A stretch of DNA of 64,000 nt from Terrirhizobium terrae (GTDB lineage: Bacteria > Pseudomonadota > Alphaproteobacteria > Rhizobiales > Rhizobiaceae): contig NZ_CP104992.1 of the NCBI RefSeq assembly GCF_030323265.1, positions 372,001-436,000 on the forward strand. Reading direction: 5' to 3'. The position numbers were made by a program, and so were the translations under genes. Under the pieces are notes generated by a model, which was not told the origin of the DNA, made no database searches, and worked only from the letters and a program-made list of their open reading frames with translations. Each line of letters starts with the position of its first letter. The stretch's first letter is position 1. This document shows, piece by piece, positions 46,424 to 56,091 of this stretch.

Positions 46424-47476
46424 TTAAAGCCCCAGCATTCGCCTATTCGCCGCCTCGTCGGTGCCGCTCGATGCAAAATCGTCGAAGGCATGTTCGGTGA
46501 CGCGGATGATATGCGCCTTGACGAATTCGGCTCCTTCGCGGGCGCCGTCTTCGGGATGCTTCAGCGCGCATTCCCACTCGACCACGGCCCAGCCGTCGAA
46601 ATCGTTGGCCGCCATCTTGGAGAAGATCGCGCCGAAATCCACCTGACCGTCGCCCGGCGAACGGAACCGGCCGGCGCGGTTGACCCAGCTCTGATAGCCG
46701 CCATAGACACCCTGACGACCGGTCGGATTGAACTCCGCGTCCTTGACGTGGAACATCTTGATCCGGTCCTTGTAGATGTCGATGTTGTCGAGATAGTCGA
46801 GGCATTGCAGCACGTAATGGGACGGATCGTAGAGCATGTTGGCGCGCGGATGGTTCTTCACCCGCTCCAGGAACATCTCGAACGTGATGCCGTCGTGCAG
46901 GTCCTCGCTCGGATGGATTTCATAGCAGACGTCGACGCCATTATCCTCGGCATGGTTCAGGATCGGCGTCCAGCGCTTGGCAAGTTCGTCGAAAGCCGTC
47001 TCGACGAGGCCGGCCGGTCGCTGCGGGAACGGGTAGAGGAACGGCCAGACCAGCGCGCCGGAAAAGGTCGCATGCGCCTTGATGCCGAGATGTCTTGAGG
47101 CGGTGATCGCCATCTTTACCTGCTCGACGGCCCATTCCTGCCGGGCCTTCGGATTGCCGCGCATTTCCGGCACGGTGAACCCGTCGAATACTTCGTCATA
47201 GGCCGGATGCACGGCCACCAGCTGGCCCTGCAGATGCGTGGACAGTTCGGTGATCTCGACGCCGTTCGCTTTGGCGACACCGGCAAGCTCGTCGCAGTAA
47301 TCCTTGGAGGTGGAAGCCTTTTTCAGGTCGATCAGCTGGCTTGCCCAGGTCGGCACCTGCACGCCGATATAGCCCTTGTCCGCCGCCCATTTGGTAATGC
47401 CGTCCCAGGTATCGAACGGTGCCGCATCGCCGGCAAACTGGCCGAGAAACAGGCCTGGACCCTTGATCGTCTTCAT
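46424..47476 (-). CDS. Sugar phosphate isomerase/epimerase (TIM barrel, AP-endonuclease 2 superfamily)
   Basis: 350 residues, ATG 47476 with GTGGAGG upstream. TIM-barrel residues WDGITKWAADKGYIGVQVP, VCYEIHPSEDLHDG (metal-binding Glu/His), NMLYDPSHYVLQ and MFHVKDAEFNP fit the IolE/xylose-isomerase-like family. Works with the Gfo/Idh/MocA enzyme on the imported sugar. Confidence 0.9.
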   Translation of the reverse strand: MKTIKGPGLFLGQFAGDAAPFDTWDGITKWAADKGYIGVQVPTWASQLIDLKKASTSKDYCDELAGVAKANGVEITELSTHLQGQLVAVHPAYDEVFDGFTVPEMRGNPKARQEWAVEQVKMAITASRHLGIKAHATFSGALVWPFLYPFPQRPAGLVETAFDELAKRWTPILNHAEDNGVDVCYEIHPSEDLHDGITFEMFLERVKNHPRANMLYDPSHYVLQCLDYLDNIDIYKDRIKMFHVKDAEFNPTGRQGVYGGYQSWVNRAGRFRSPGDGQVDFGAIFSKMAANDFDGWAVVEWECALKHPEDGAREGAEFVKAHIIRVTEHAFDDFASSGTDEAANRRMLGL

Positions 47477-47554
47477 GAAAAACCTCCACTTTTAGACTTA
47501 AGAACATGGAACGGGCGCGCATGGCGACAACCGCACGCGCCCGAGAAAACCGGA

Positions 47555-48519
47555 TCAGAACGGCGAGTCGGGAAGTAGAAGCTCTCCGCGTTGTCCTTGG
47601 TCACCAGTGTCGCGTCGAGAATGTATTCGCCGCTGACCGGCACCTGGTCGTAGAAGCCGCCGGCGGTCAGCTGCATCGCGGTCGCCACCATCGCCGGCGG
47701 ATAGAGAACGTCGACCGGGATCATCTTGTCGCCGTCCATGACCTTCTTGATCATGTCCTTCGAACCGGCACCGGCCACGACATACTGGATGTCGGTGCGC
47801 TTGGCCTGCTCGATTGCTTCCAGAACGCCGACAGCCATGTCGTCATCCTGGCACCAGACCACGTCGATCTTCGGGTACTTGGTGAGATAATCCTGCATGA
47901 CGCGGAATGCGTCGTCGCGGCTCCAGTTGCCGTATTGGCGATCGAGCACCTTCACCTTGGAGCCTTCGATGCCCTTATCAAAACCGTCCTGGCGCTGCTG
48001 GTCGATCGGGATCGGCAGGCCGCGGATGATGACGACTTCGGCTTCCGGCGTCGTCTCCGCAATATACTTGCCCGCAACCTGACCGAGCGCCGGATTGTTG
48101 CCGGCGACATAGAGGTTGCGGATCGTGCTGTCGTTGACGGAAGGTGCGCGATCGACCAGCGCTACGAACTTGCCGTCGTCCTTCACCTGCTGGATGGCCG
48201 AGACGAGCTGGTCCGGATCCGTCGGCAGGATGACGAGCGCATCGATGCCCTGCACGGCAAGGTCCTGCACCGCATTCGCCTGGCTTGCCGGATCGGCCGA
48301 CGTCTTGACGATGACGTTGAGGCCCTTGTGCTCGGCCATCAGAAGCTTGGCGACGCGTTCGGCGTGATAGACGACACCCGCCGTCCAGCCGTGGTCGGCG
48401 GCCGGAATGGACACGCCGATCGTGACCTTCTTCCCTTCCTGAGCAAGGCCGAGGCTCGGGGCGGCGGCAACGGAGGCCGCAAGCCCGGCGACGCCGAGAC
48501 CGAATGTTCTTCTACGCAT
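47555..48519 (-). CDS. Sugar ABC transporter periplasmic binding protein (C-terminal frameshift)
   Basis: Ribose/galactose-type receptor with a signal MRRRTFGLGVAGLAASVAAA and ligand domain VTIGVSIPAADHGWTAGVVY, LVILPTDPDQLVSAI, NWSRDDAFRVMQDYL, VVWCQDDDMAVGVLEA. The frame runs on to 47473, but adding one base near 47568 gives the ending ESFYFPDSPF with a stop at 47555, which I take as the real end. Lies between permease and isomerase genes. Confidence 0.85.
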
Positions 48520-48601
48520 ATTCTCTCTCCCAAGGTTTCAAGGGGTCTCTCCTCCTGACCGGGCCTACCCCAGATGCCCGGCCTATCTCTTCCATATGCG
48601 G

Positions 48602-49602
48602 TTATTTCCGCATCAGTGACCGCTGCACCAGCATGGCGATGATGATGATCGCCCCTGGATCGCGCCGATCAGATATTCGCTGACGAAGTTGGACAGCAGC
48701 ATGATGTTGCCGACGATCTCCAGAATGAAGGCGCCGCAGACCGTGCCCCAGATGCGGCCGACGCCGCCCCTCAGCGCCGTGCCGCCGACGACGACTGCGG
48801 TGATCGCCTGCAATTCCCAGAGAATGCCGGTCGTGGCCGAGGTCGAACCGAGACGCGGCACATAGATCAGTACCGCGACCGCGACGCAGAGCCCCTGCAC
48901 CACATAGGCGATGGTGCGCACCCGCTGCACCGATATGCCGGAATAGCGTGCGACTTCCTCGTTCGACCCGACGGCGATCAGATGTCGCCCATAGCGCGTG
49001 CGGTAGAGCACGAAGGCGGCAAGCGCGGCGGTGACGAAGATGACGATGATCGGGATCGGAACGCCGAACACGTCACCGAAATAGACCGGCCGATAGAGCT
49101 GCTGCAGTTCGCGGTCCCTGAGCGTGATCGAACCGCCCTGGGACAGCCAGGTCGTCAGGCCGCGATAGATGCCCATCGTGCCGAGCGTTGCGATGAAGGG
49201 CTCGATCTTGCCGACCGTGGTGATCAGCCCGTTGGCGAGCCCGCAGGCGGCCCCGAGCGCCAACGCCACCAGCATGCCGGCAACCAGCATCATCATCGGG
49301 TCGGCGATGGCACCGGAATTCATGAACAGGATCATCAGGCTGGCGACAAAGGCGACCATCGATCCGACAGAGAGATCGAGCCCGCCCGACGAAATCACAT
49401 AGGTCGCACCCAGCGCGATGATGGCAATAAAGGCGCTGCGGGTGATGACGTTGGTGAGGTTCGCCAGCGAAACGAAATTCGGGTTGGCGAAATAGCCGAG
49501 CACCAGAAGCAGCGCCAGCGCCACGAACGGCGCAATCGCCGCCATATCCCAGTCCTTGGAGGTCTTCGGCGCCTTGGAAGTGTCGGTTGCGACGCTGCTC
49601 AT
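48602..49602 (-). CDS. Sugar ABC transporter permease (RbsC-like), C-terminal frameshift
   Basis: Multi-span permease of the ribose-type family: GATYVISSGGLDLSVGS, GLANGLITTVGKIEPFIATL and the EAA-like GNSE segment GSNEEVARYSGI. The frame runs out of phase near the end; one extra C in the run 48652-48655 gives QGAIIIIAMLVQRSLMRK and a stop at 48602. Overlaps the ATPase stop by 4 bp (49599-49602). Confidence 0.87.
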
Positions 49603-51122
49603 GCCGCCGCTCCTGCATTCACACCAGTCGCAAGCTGCACGATCTCGTTTTCGGTCATGTGTTCTCCCTGAACCTCGCCGACGATGCGGCCGCCGCGCAT
49701 CACCAGGATGCGGTCGCAGATGCCGATCAGCTCCGGCATTTCGGAGGAGACGACGATGATCGAGCGTCCCTCCGCGGCCAGGCTGGCGATGAATTTGTAG
49801 ATCTGTTCCTTGTTGCCGATGTCTATGCCGCGTGTCGGCTCGTCGATGATGACGACCTGAGGATCGAGCAGCATCATCTTGGCGAGCAGCAGCTTCTGCT
49901 GGTTACCGCCGGAAAGCTGGCCGGCAAGGATGTCCTTGGTGCCAGTGCGGATGTCGAAATCGCGGATTGCCTTGTCGAGCGCGTCGCCTTCGCCTTTGCG
50001 GTCGATCTGCAGGCCGCGGATGAACTTGCCGAGCGAGGCGAGCGTCAGGTTGACCCGCAGGTCCTTGGTGAGCAGCAGGCCCTTGCCCTTGCGGTCTTCC
50101 GACAGATAGGCGACGCCCGCCTTGAGGCTGGAATGCACGTCAGTGAAATGAACCGGCCGGCCGTTGAATCGTACCGCACCCTTGGCCGGCCGTAGTCCGA
50201 CCAAGCCCTCCATCAACTCGGTGCGCCCCGCGCCGATCAGCCCGGCAAAGCCAAGGATTTCACCCTTTCGAAGCGTGAAGGCCGAATCACGCGCATAGCC
50301 CGGCACATCGAAGCCTTGCACCTCGAGCACCGTTTCGCTCGCTTCGGCGGCATGGCGGTCGGGGTAGAGCCTTGCCACATCGCGGCCGACCATCAGCCGC
50401 GCCATGTCGGCGGGCTGCAATTCCGAAGTCTCGTGAGAAGCCACAAGCCGCCCGTCGCGCAACACGGTGACACGGTCCGCAATCTCCTTCACCTCCGGCA
50501 AGCGGTGAGAAATGTAGAGCACACCGACACCCTTGGCGCGGATGTCGGTGATAACCTTGAGAAGCGCCTCGGTCTCATGCGGCGTCAGTGACGCCGTCGG
50601 CTCGTCGAAGATGACGACGCGATGCGGCACAAGCAGCACGCGGGCGATCTGCACCAGCTGTCTCTGGGCAATCGAAAGACGCGAGACAATGGCATTCGGG
50701 TCGATATCGGCGCCAAGATCCCGGATCGCCTTGGCGGCGCCCTCGTTCATCGTCTTGTCGTCGACAGTGAGCCCCTTGCCGAGTTCACGGCCGAGATAGA
50801 TGTTCTGCGCCACGGTGAGATCCGGCGCTAGCAGGATTTCCTGGTGCACCAGCACGATGCCGTGCTTCTCCGCATCGACCGGACCGGAAAAGCTCACCGG
50901 CTGGCCATCAATCAGAAGCTCACCGCGCGTCGGCTGGTGATTGCCGGCGAGGATCTTCATCAGCGTCGACTTGCCGGCGCCGTTCTCGCCGATGATCGCG
51001 TGCACCTCGCCGGCCCGGACCGTGAGGCTGATATCCTTGAGCACCTCGACGATGCCGAATGTCTTGGAAAGACCGCGCGCCTCGAGAAGCGGCAGGGCAG
51101 ATGACGTCGGCGTCGCGATCAT
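49599..51122 (-). CDS. Sugar ABC transporter ATPase with two ABC domains (RbsA-like)
   Basis: 507 residues from ATG 51122. Two cassettes: first Walker A GENGAGKSTLMK with signature LSIAQRQLV; second with LSGGNQQKLLLAK. First gene of the operon ATPase-permease-receptor-isomerase-dehydrogenase. A LacI-type TACGTA operator lies 127 bp upstream. Confidence 0.93.
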   Translation of the reverse strand: MIATPTSSALPLLEARGLSKTFGIVEVLKDISLTVRAGEVHAIIGENGAGKSTLMKILAGNHQPTRGELLIDGQPVSFSGPVDAEKHGIVLVHQEILLAPDLTVAQNIYLGRELGKGLTVDDKTMNEGAAKAIRDLGADIDPNAIVSRLSIAQRQLVQIARVLLVPHRVVIFDEPTASLTPHETEALLKVITDIRAKGVGVLYISHRLPEVKEIADRVTVLRDGRLVASHETSELQPADMARLMVGRDVARLYPDRHAAEASETVLEVQGFDVPGYARDSAFTLRKGEILGFAGLIGAGRTELMEGLVGLRPAKGAVRFNGRPVHFTDVHSSLKAGVAYLSEDRKGKGLLLTKDLRVNLTLASLGKFIRGLQIDRKGEGDALDKAIRDFDIRTGTKDILAGQLSGGNQQKLLLAKMMLLDPQVVIIDEPTRGIDIGNKEQIYKFIASLAAEGRSIIVVSSEMPELIGICDRILVMRGGRIVGEVQGEHMTENEIVQLATGVNAGAAA

Positions 51123-51248
51123 GCCGCGAGCCCCAAAATGATAAGCGTCGTGAAGCTGCCGCCATGCGGCCTGCCCCCAACGCCTGCCTCCTCGCAAGCG
51201 ATGTGGTGCACCTGAAGTCCTCCCTGGATTTCAGGCTATCGAAGATTC

Positions 51249-51264
51249 TGAGGTACGTAAAGCA
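51249..51264. promoter_or_regulatory. LacI-type operator, sugar ABC operon copy
   Basis: TGAGGTACGTAAAGCA, with the same TGAGGTACGTAAA core as the copies before xylA and the xylR-like gene. Central CG, weaker right half (GCA for TCA). 127 bp before the ATPase start. Confidence 0.65.
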
Positions 51265-51335
51265 GCTTTGCGCATCAACTCTCTGTCAGGACCGGTAGAG
51301 CACGATTTTCTCTCGATTGCCCCGACTACCGAGCG

Positions 51336-51590
51336 CTATTCTCGAATAATTGGCCGACGACTGAGAAGCTTCAGGCTGCGATCCGGCTCGATCCTGTAGG
51401 TTTCGTTGTAGGTAACGCCTTTGCTGTAGAAGTTGTGCTGGACGATACTGCCAACCGGCGCTTTCTTGAGTTTGGTTTTCGGCTGGGCTGGATAAACCAG
51501 ACTGCCAGGGATCGGATCGATGGTGACAGCGTATGCTGCCGGCGCAAACGCTGCGCTTATGATGAAAGCCACTGCGAGAAAGATTTTCAT
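51336..51590 (-). CDS. Small secreted protein of unknown function
   Basis: 84 residues with signal MKIFLAVAFIISAAFAPAAYA, then a basic proline-rich segment and SIVQHNFYSKGVTYNETYRI. ATG 51590 with GGAG upstream; the TTG at 51596 is rejected. Sits between xylA and the sugar ABC operon, but its link to them is unclear. Confidence 0.7.
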   Translation of the reverse strand: MKIFLAVAFIISAAFAPAAYAVTIDPIPGSLVYPAQPKTKLKKAPVGSIVQHNFYSKGVTYNETYRIEPDRSLKLLSRRPIIRE

Positions 51591-51908
51591 GGTCAACTCC
51601 CTGGACGCCTATTCGGGAAATTCTGTCCCGACGACGGCTGATCTAGGCCGACCCGGCTTCAAGATCTTTTCAATCCTTCGCCACTTGGTTTGTATTGTAA
51701 GAATTTGCTGTGGCTGTCACTCCATCCGCAAAAACGCCTGCGGTTTTGACGGATAGCGACGCATGGAGCGGGAAGAGCCCAAGGGACGGCAGCCAATATT
51801 GCGTCAAAGGCACACCAGAAGCATGGGCCAAAACAGCCTACGGCCGCACCGGCAAGAGCGCGGTACGGCCATAGACAAAATCGCTATCGGCTTGAATGAC
51901 GCCGGGCG
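51591..51908. other. 318-bp intergenic region after xylA
   Basis: Includes the promoter of the small secreted protein and the 3' region of xylA. An imperfect GGCCG/CGGCC dyad near 51842-51872 may serve as the xylA terminator. No gene found. Confidence 0.4.
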
Positions 51909-53219
51909 CTAGACGTAGCGATTGACGACGTTTTCGAGATATTCCTGGCGGCCGGAAACGGGCTCGGGATTGATATTCTCGCGCTCCACCATGGCCGCGA
52001 TGTCGTCGAGCTTGTATTCGCCGCGCAGCATCTTTTGCGCTTCGGGGCTATCCCACTTTTCGTAGCGGGCGCGCAGCGGCTTGGACAGCGCCTCGTCCTC
52101 GACCATCTTGGCGGCGGCCTTCAGGCCGCGGGCGCAGCAATCCATGCCACCGATATGGCCGACCAGCAGGTCTTCCGGATCGAGCGACTGGCGGCGCAGT
52201 TTCGCGTCGAAATTCGTGCCGCCGGTGGTGAAGCCGCCTGCCTGCAGGACCTGATAATAGGCAAGCGCCATTTCCGGTACGTTGTTGGGGAACTGGTCGG
52301 TATCCCAGCCGGACTGATAGTCGTTGCGGTTCATGTCGATCGAGCCGAACAGGCCAAAGGAATTGGCCATGGCCAGCTCGTGCTCGAAGGAATGGCCTGC
52401 GAGGATGGCATGGCCCTGCTCGATATTGAGCTTCACTTCCTTGTCGAGCCCATGCTTCTGCAGGAAGGCATAGACCGTCGAGACGTCATAATCGTACTGG
52501 TGCTTGGTCGGCTCCTGCGGCTTCGGCTCGATCAGGATCGTGCCCTTGAAACCGATCTTGTACTTGTATTCGACGACGAGATTGAGGAACCGGCCCATCT
52601 GGTCGAGTTCGCGCGAAAAGTCGGTGTTGAGGATCGTTTCATAGCCCTCGCGGCCGCCCCAAAGAACATAGTTATCGCCGCCGAGCTTCTTCGTCGCGTC
52701 CATGCAGGTCTTCACCGTCGCTGCGGCGAAGGCGAAGACATCCGGATCCGGATTGGTGGCGGCACCCGACATATAGCGCCGGTTGGAGAACATGTTCGCA
52801 GTGCCCCAAAGGAGCTTCACGCCCGTCTCGGCCTGCTTCTTCTCGAAATAGTCGACGATCTCGTTGAGGTTCTTCGTATTCTCCGCAAAATTATTGCCTT
52901 CCGGGCGTACGTCCGCATCGTGGAAACAGTAGAACGGCGCCCCGAGCAGCGAGAAGAATTCGAAGGCGACGTCAGCCTTCAGCTTCGCTGCTTCCATCGT
53001 GTCGGAGAACCAGGGGCGAAGAAAAGTCTGGCCGCCGAAGGGATCGCCGCCCGGCCAAGTGAACGAGTGCCAGTAGGCGATGGCGAAGCGCAGATGATCT
53101 TCCATCCGCTTGCCCGCGACCATCTCATCCGGGTTGTAGAAGCGGAAGGCGAGCGGATTGGTGCTGTCCGGCCCTTCATACTTGATCTTCGAAATATCGC
53201 CGAAAAAGCCTGTGCTCAT
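51909..53219 (-). CDS. xylA: Xylose isomerase
   Basis: Interconverts D-xylose and D-xylulose with two divalent metals. 436 residues: [16 protein letters not shown] (catalytic His), [50 protein letters not shown] and GSIDMNRND metal-site segments. Good GGAGG upstream. Two LacI-type operators 49-85 bp before the start. Confidence 0.97.
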   Translation of the reverse strand: MSTGFFGDISKIKYEGPDSTNPLAFRFYNPDEMVAGKRMEDHLRFAIAYWHSFTWPGGDPFGGQTFLRPWFSDTMEAAKLKADVAFEFFSLLGAPFYCFHDADVRPEGNNFAENTKNLNEIVDYFEKKQAETGVKLLWGTANMFSNRRYMSGAATNPDPDVFAFAAATVKTCMDATKKLGGDNYVLWGGREGYETILNTDFSRELDQMGRFLNLVVEYKYKIGFKGTILIEPKPQEPTKHQYDYDVSTVYAFLQKHGLDKEVKLNIEQGHAILAGHSFEHELAMANSFGLFGSIDMNRNDYQSGWDTDQFPNNVPEMALAYYQVLQAGGFTTGGTNFDAKLRRQSLDPEDLLVGHIGGMDCCARGLKAAAKMVEDEALSKPLRARYEKWDSPEAQKMLRGEYKLDDIAAMVERENINPEPVSGRQEYLENVVNRYV

Positions 53220-53267
53220 TGGTATCTCCTCCTTGAGATTTGGTCATCAAACTCTTGCATCAATTTT

Positions 53268-53304
53268 TGAGGTACGTAAATCAGAAAATGACGTACGTAC
53301 CTCA
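53268..53304. promoter_or_regulatory. Two inverted LacI-type operators before xylA
   Basis: TGAGGTACGTAAATCA at 53268-53283 and, reversed, TGAGGTACGTACGTCA at 53289-53304 (14 of 16 positions symmetric). Both are centred on TACGTA, a LacI-family signature. The first continues as CAGAAA, giving a 20-mer identical to that at 55992. Confidence 0.75.
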
Positions 53305-53359
53305 TTTTGGATCTCGCTTGACAGCGCGGGACACTTCTAGCCTTTGCGTGCGCTGCAAC

Positions 53360-53379
53360 CCTCCCCGCGAGCGGGGAGG
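53360..53379. terminator. Hairpin after xylB
   Basis: CCTCCCCGC at 53360-53368 pairs with GCGGGGAGG at 53371-53379. It lies 13 bp past the xylB stop and resembles half of a RIME element. No T-tract on the minus strand. Confidence 0.45.
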
Positions 53380-53391
53380 AGTAATCCTTGG

Positions 53392-54845
53392 TTACGAAGC
53401 AATCGCCCGGATCGCCGGATAGGCCTTCCGGTAGCGCTGATATGCACCCTCATAAGCTTCCGAAAGCGCCGCCACCGGCTCGACCGTCGCATCCGTCTTC
53501 GGCGCTGTGCAGACGGAAATCGGATCGGCACCCGTCGCCGCAATCAGGCCGAGACGAGCAGCACCGAAGGCCGCTCCGAAATCGCCATCGGCCGGAATAT
53601 CCACCGGCACACCGAGCGAGGTCGCGATCGACGACAGCCAGTAGCGCGACCGCGAACCGCCGCCGATGGCGGTGACGCGCGAGATCGAGGTGCCCGCCGA
53701 TTTCAGCGCCTCGAGATTGTCGCGGATGGCGAAGGTGACGCCCTCGAGCACGGCCTGGGTCAGCACCACACGGCTCGACTCGTGCTCCAGCCCGAGGAAG
53801 GCGCCGCGGATGACGGCATCATTGTGCGGTGTGCGCTCGCCGGAGAGGTAAGGCAGAAAGGTCACGCCGGTCGGCGCCTTCAGCGTCTCGCCGAGTTCGC
53901 CGGAAAGCTCCGCTGCCGGCTTGCCCATCACCTTCGCATGCCAGTTGATCGCATCGGCGGCAGACAGGATGACGCCCATCTGGTGCCAGGTCTTCGGCAG
54001 CGCGTGGCAGAAGGCATGCACAGCGCTTTCCGGCTTCGGCAGGTAGGAGCCGTTAGCGGCAAACAGAACACCGGACGTGCCGAGCGAAACGAAGGCTTGG
54101 CCTTCCTCACCGTGCCCATGCCGCAGGCCGAAGCCGCATTGTCCCCCGCGCCGCCGGCAACGACCACATCACTGGTAATGCCCCAAGCCGACTTGAGCTC
54201 GCCGCGCAGCCTGCCGGCCTCGTCGGTGCCCTCGACCAGCGACGGCATCTGCTCTTCGGACAAGTCGGTGGCCGCCAGAAGCTCGGACGACCACTTGCGC
54301 GCACCGGTGTCGAGCCAGGACGTGCCGGCGGAATCGGACATTTCGGAAATGTGCTCGCCGGTCAGCCACAGGCGCAGGTAATCCTTAGGTAGCAGAACCT
54401 TGGCGACCTTGGCAAAAATCTCAGGCTCGTTCTTCTTCACCCAGGCAAGCTTCGGCGCAGTGAAGCCTGGGAAGACGATATTGCCGGTGATCTTGCGGAA
54501 GCGCGGATCAGCATCGAGGGCTGCGGCCTCGGCATGGGAACGGGTATCGTTCCACAGGATGCAAGGACGCAGCACCTTGTCGTCGGCATCAAGCAGCGTC
54601 GCGCCGTGCATCTGGCCGGAGAGGCCGATGCCTTTCACGGCAGAAAGTTCCGCCGGATGCGCCGCCTTCAACCCGGCGATCGCCTCTTCCGTGGCGCGGA
54701 TCCAGTGCGCCGGGTCCTGTTCCGACCAGCCGGAATGCGGGCGCGATACGTCGAGTGCGCCGCTCGCCGAGCCGATGACCTTCTGATCGCCATCGATCAG
54801 CATCGCCTTGACGCCGGATGTGCCGAGATCGAGACCGAGATACAT
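53392..54845 (-). pseudogene. xylB: Xylulokinase, -1 frameshift
   Basis: FGGY kinase phosphorylating D-xylulose. First frame (ATG 54845): MYLGLDLGTSGVKAMLID, GIGLSGQMHGATLLD, AGGAGDNAASACGMG; second frame: FCHALPKTWHQMGVILSAA, LPYLSGERTPHNDAVIRG, AIGGGSRSRYWL. One base is missing near 54102; restoring it gives TVRKGQAFVSLGTSG. About 484 residues corrected, standard size. xylA and the sugar operon lie downstream, the regulator upstream. Confidence 0.88.
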
Positions 54846-54932
54846 GCTGTCTTCTCCTTATGCGCCGCATTCTGCTGCGGCCTGTTTGTTTCGAACCTGC
54901 CGGCCCATGAGACCTGCCGCTTGCGGCAAGAG

Positions 54933-55958
54933 TTAGGGCAGGTTGTCCTTCAGGAATATGTCGATACGGATGCGCTCCTGTGCCGCGATGACCGGCAGCC
55001 CCTCGACCTTGGCCTTCAACACCCGGATGGCGCTGCGCACTTCATGCCCGGCATCCTGGTTGAGCACGGCATCGATCAGCCCTTCGGAAAGGCCCGCACG
55101 CGTCGTCTGGGTCAGTTCATGGGCGATGACGACCGGCCGCGTCTCCGGTTTCACATCCTTGAGCGCGCGCACCACGCCGCGATTGCCGGCGCCGAGGCTG
55201 TAGAGACCGATCACATCCGGGTAACGCCGCAAGGTCGCGGCGACAAGATCGGCCGCCAGAACCGGGTCGTCCAGCGCCTCCATGACGGGCAGGACGGCGA
55301 GCCGGGTAAAATCCTCCGCCATGACCGAGAGAAAGCCTTCCAGCCGCTCGCGGTGATCGCGCACCAGCATGGAACCGGCCACCACCGCAACGCGGCCGTC
55401 ACGCCCATTGAGAAACCGACCGAGAAGATTAGCCGAGGTGCGCCCGGCCGCATGATTGTCGATACCGGCGAAATGCTCGCGCTCGGAACCCGGCAGGTCG
55501 GAAACCAGCGTGACGACGGCAATGCCGGCCTCACGCAGCCGCGCCACCGCCGCCTGCACCGCTTGGCTTTCCACCGCCACGAAGGCGACGCCATCCGGGT
55601 GATCATCGGCGATGTCATCAAGTGCCCTGGCAAGGGCCGCCGCATCGAAGGGCGGTACGTCGACGACTCGAAGTGTCGTGCGCTCCGCGCCTGACCGCAG
55701 CACCGCTTCCTGCACCTCTTCACGCAGACCGATCATGAAGGAGTTGTCGTTCTTGGGCAGCAGAAAGACGAAGGAATAGGTGCGCCCCTTAGCGAGGTTG
55801 GCGGCAGCGACATCGCGCACATAGCCGAGATTGGAGATCGCCTGTTCCACCCGCTCGCGGGTAATATGGCGCACGCCCGGCCGGCCATTGAGGACGCGAT
55901 CGACCGTCGCGAGGCTGACGCCTGCGCTGCGCGCGATGTCATGAACGGTGGGCTTCAT
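54933..55958 (-). CDS. xylR: LacI-family regulator of the xylose/sugar region
   Basis: 341 residues from ATG 55958 with GGAGG upstream. HTH VHDIARSAGVSLATVDRVLN, hinge AAANLAKGRTYSFVFLLP, and sugar domain with a large LacI core (GVAFVAVESQAVQAAV, GLYSLGAGNRGVVRAL). An operator identical over 20 bp to that before xylA lies 34 bp upstream, so it very probably represses itself, xylA and the ABC operon. Symbol by role; the alternative is a regulator for the imported sugar. Confidence 0.85.
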   Translation of the reverse strand: MKPTVHDIARSAGVSLATVDRVLNGRPGVRHITRERVEQAISNLGYVRDVAAANLAKGRTYSFVFLLPKNDNSFMIGLREEVQEAVLRSGAERTTLRVVDVPPFDAAALARALDDIADDHPDGVAFVAVESQAVQAAVARLREAGIAVVTLVSDLPGSEREHFAGIDNHAAGRTSANLLGRFLNGRDGRVAVVAGSMLVRDHRERLEGFLSVMAEDFTRLAVLPVMEALDDPVLAADLVAATLRRYPDVIGLYSLGAGNRGVVRALKDVKPETRPVVIAHELTQTTRAGLSEGLIDAVLNQDAGHEVRSAIRVLKAKVEGLPVIAAQERIRIDIFLKDNLP

Positions 55959-55991
55959 TAATTCCTCCAAGGAATTTCGTAGCCCACATTC

Positions 55992-56007
55992 TGAGGTACG
56001 TAAATCA
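55992..56007. promoter_or_regulatory. LacI-type operator upstream of the regulator gene
   Basis: TGAGGTACGTAAATCA, part of a 20-bp identity with the copy at 53268, 34 bp before the regulator start. 12 of 16 positions are symmetric about a CG centre. Confidence 0.7.
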
Positions 56008-56091
56008 GAAATTTTCGCAGCTTGCCGGATACGGAAAGGGGCCGCCACCTAAGTGACGACCCCTTCCGGCGGTGGTTCTCGTATTCGGGGA

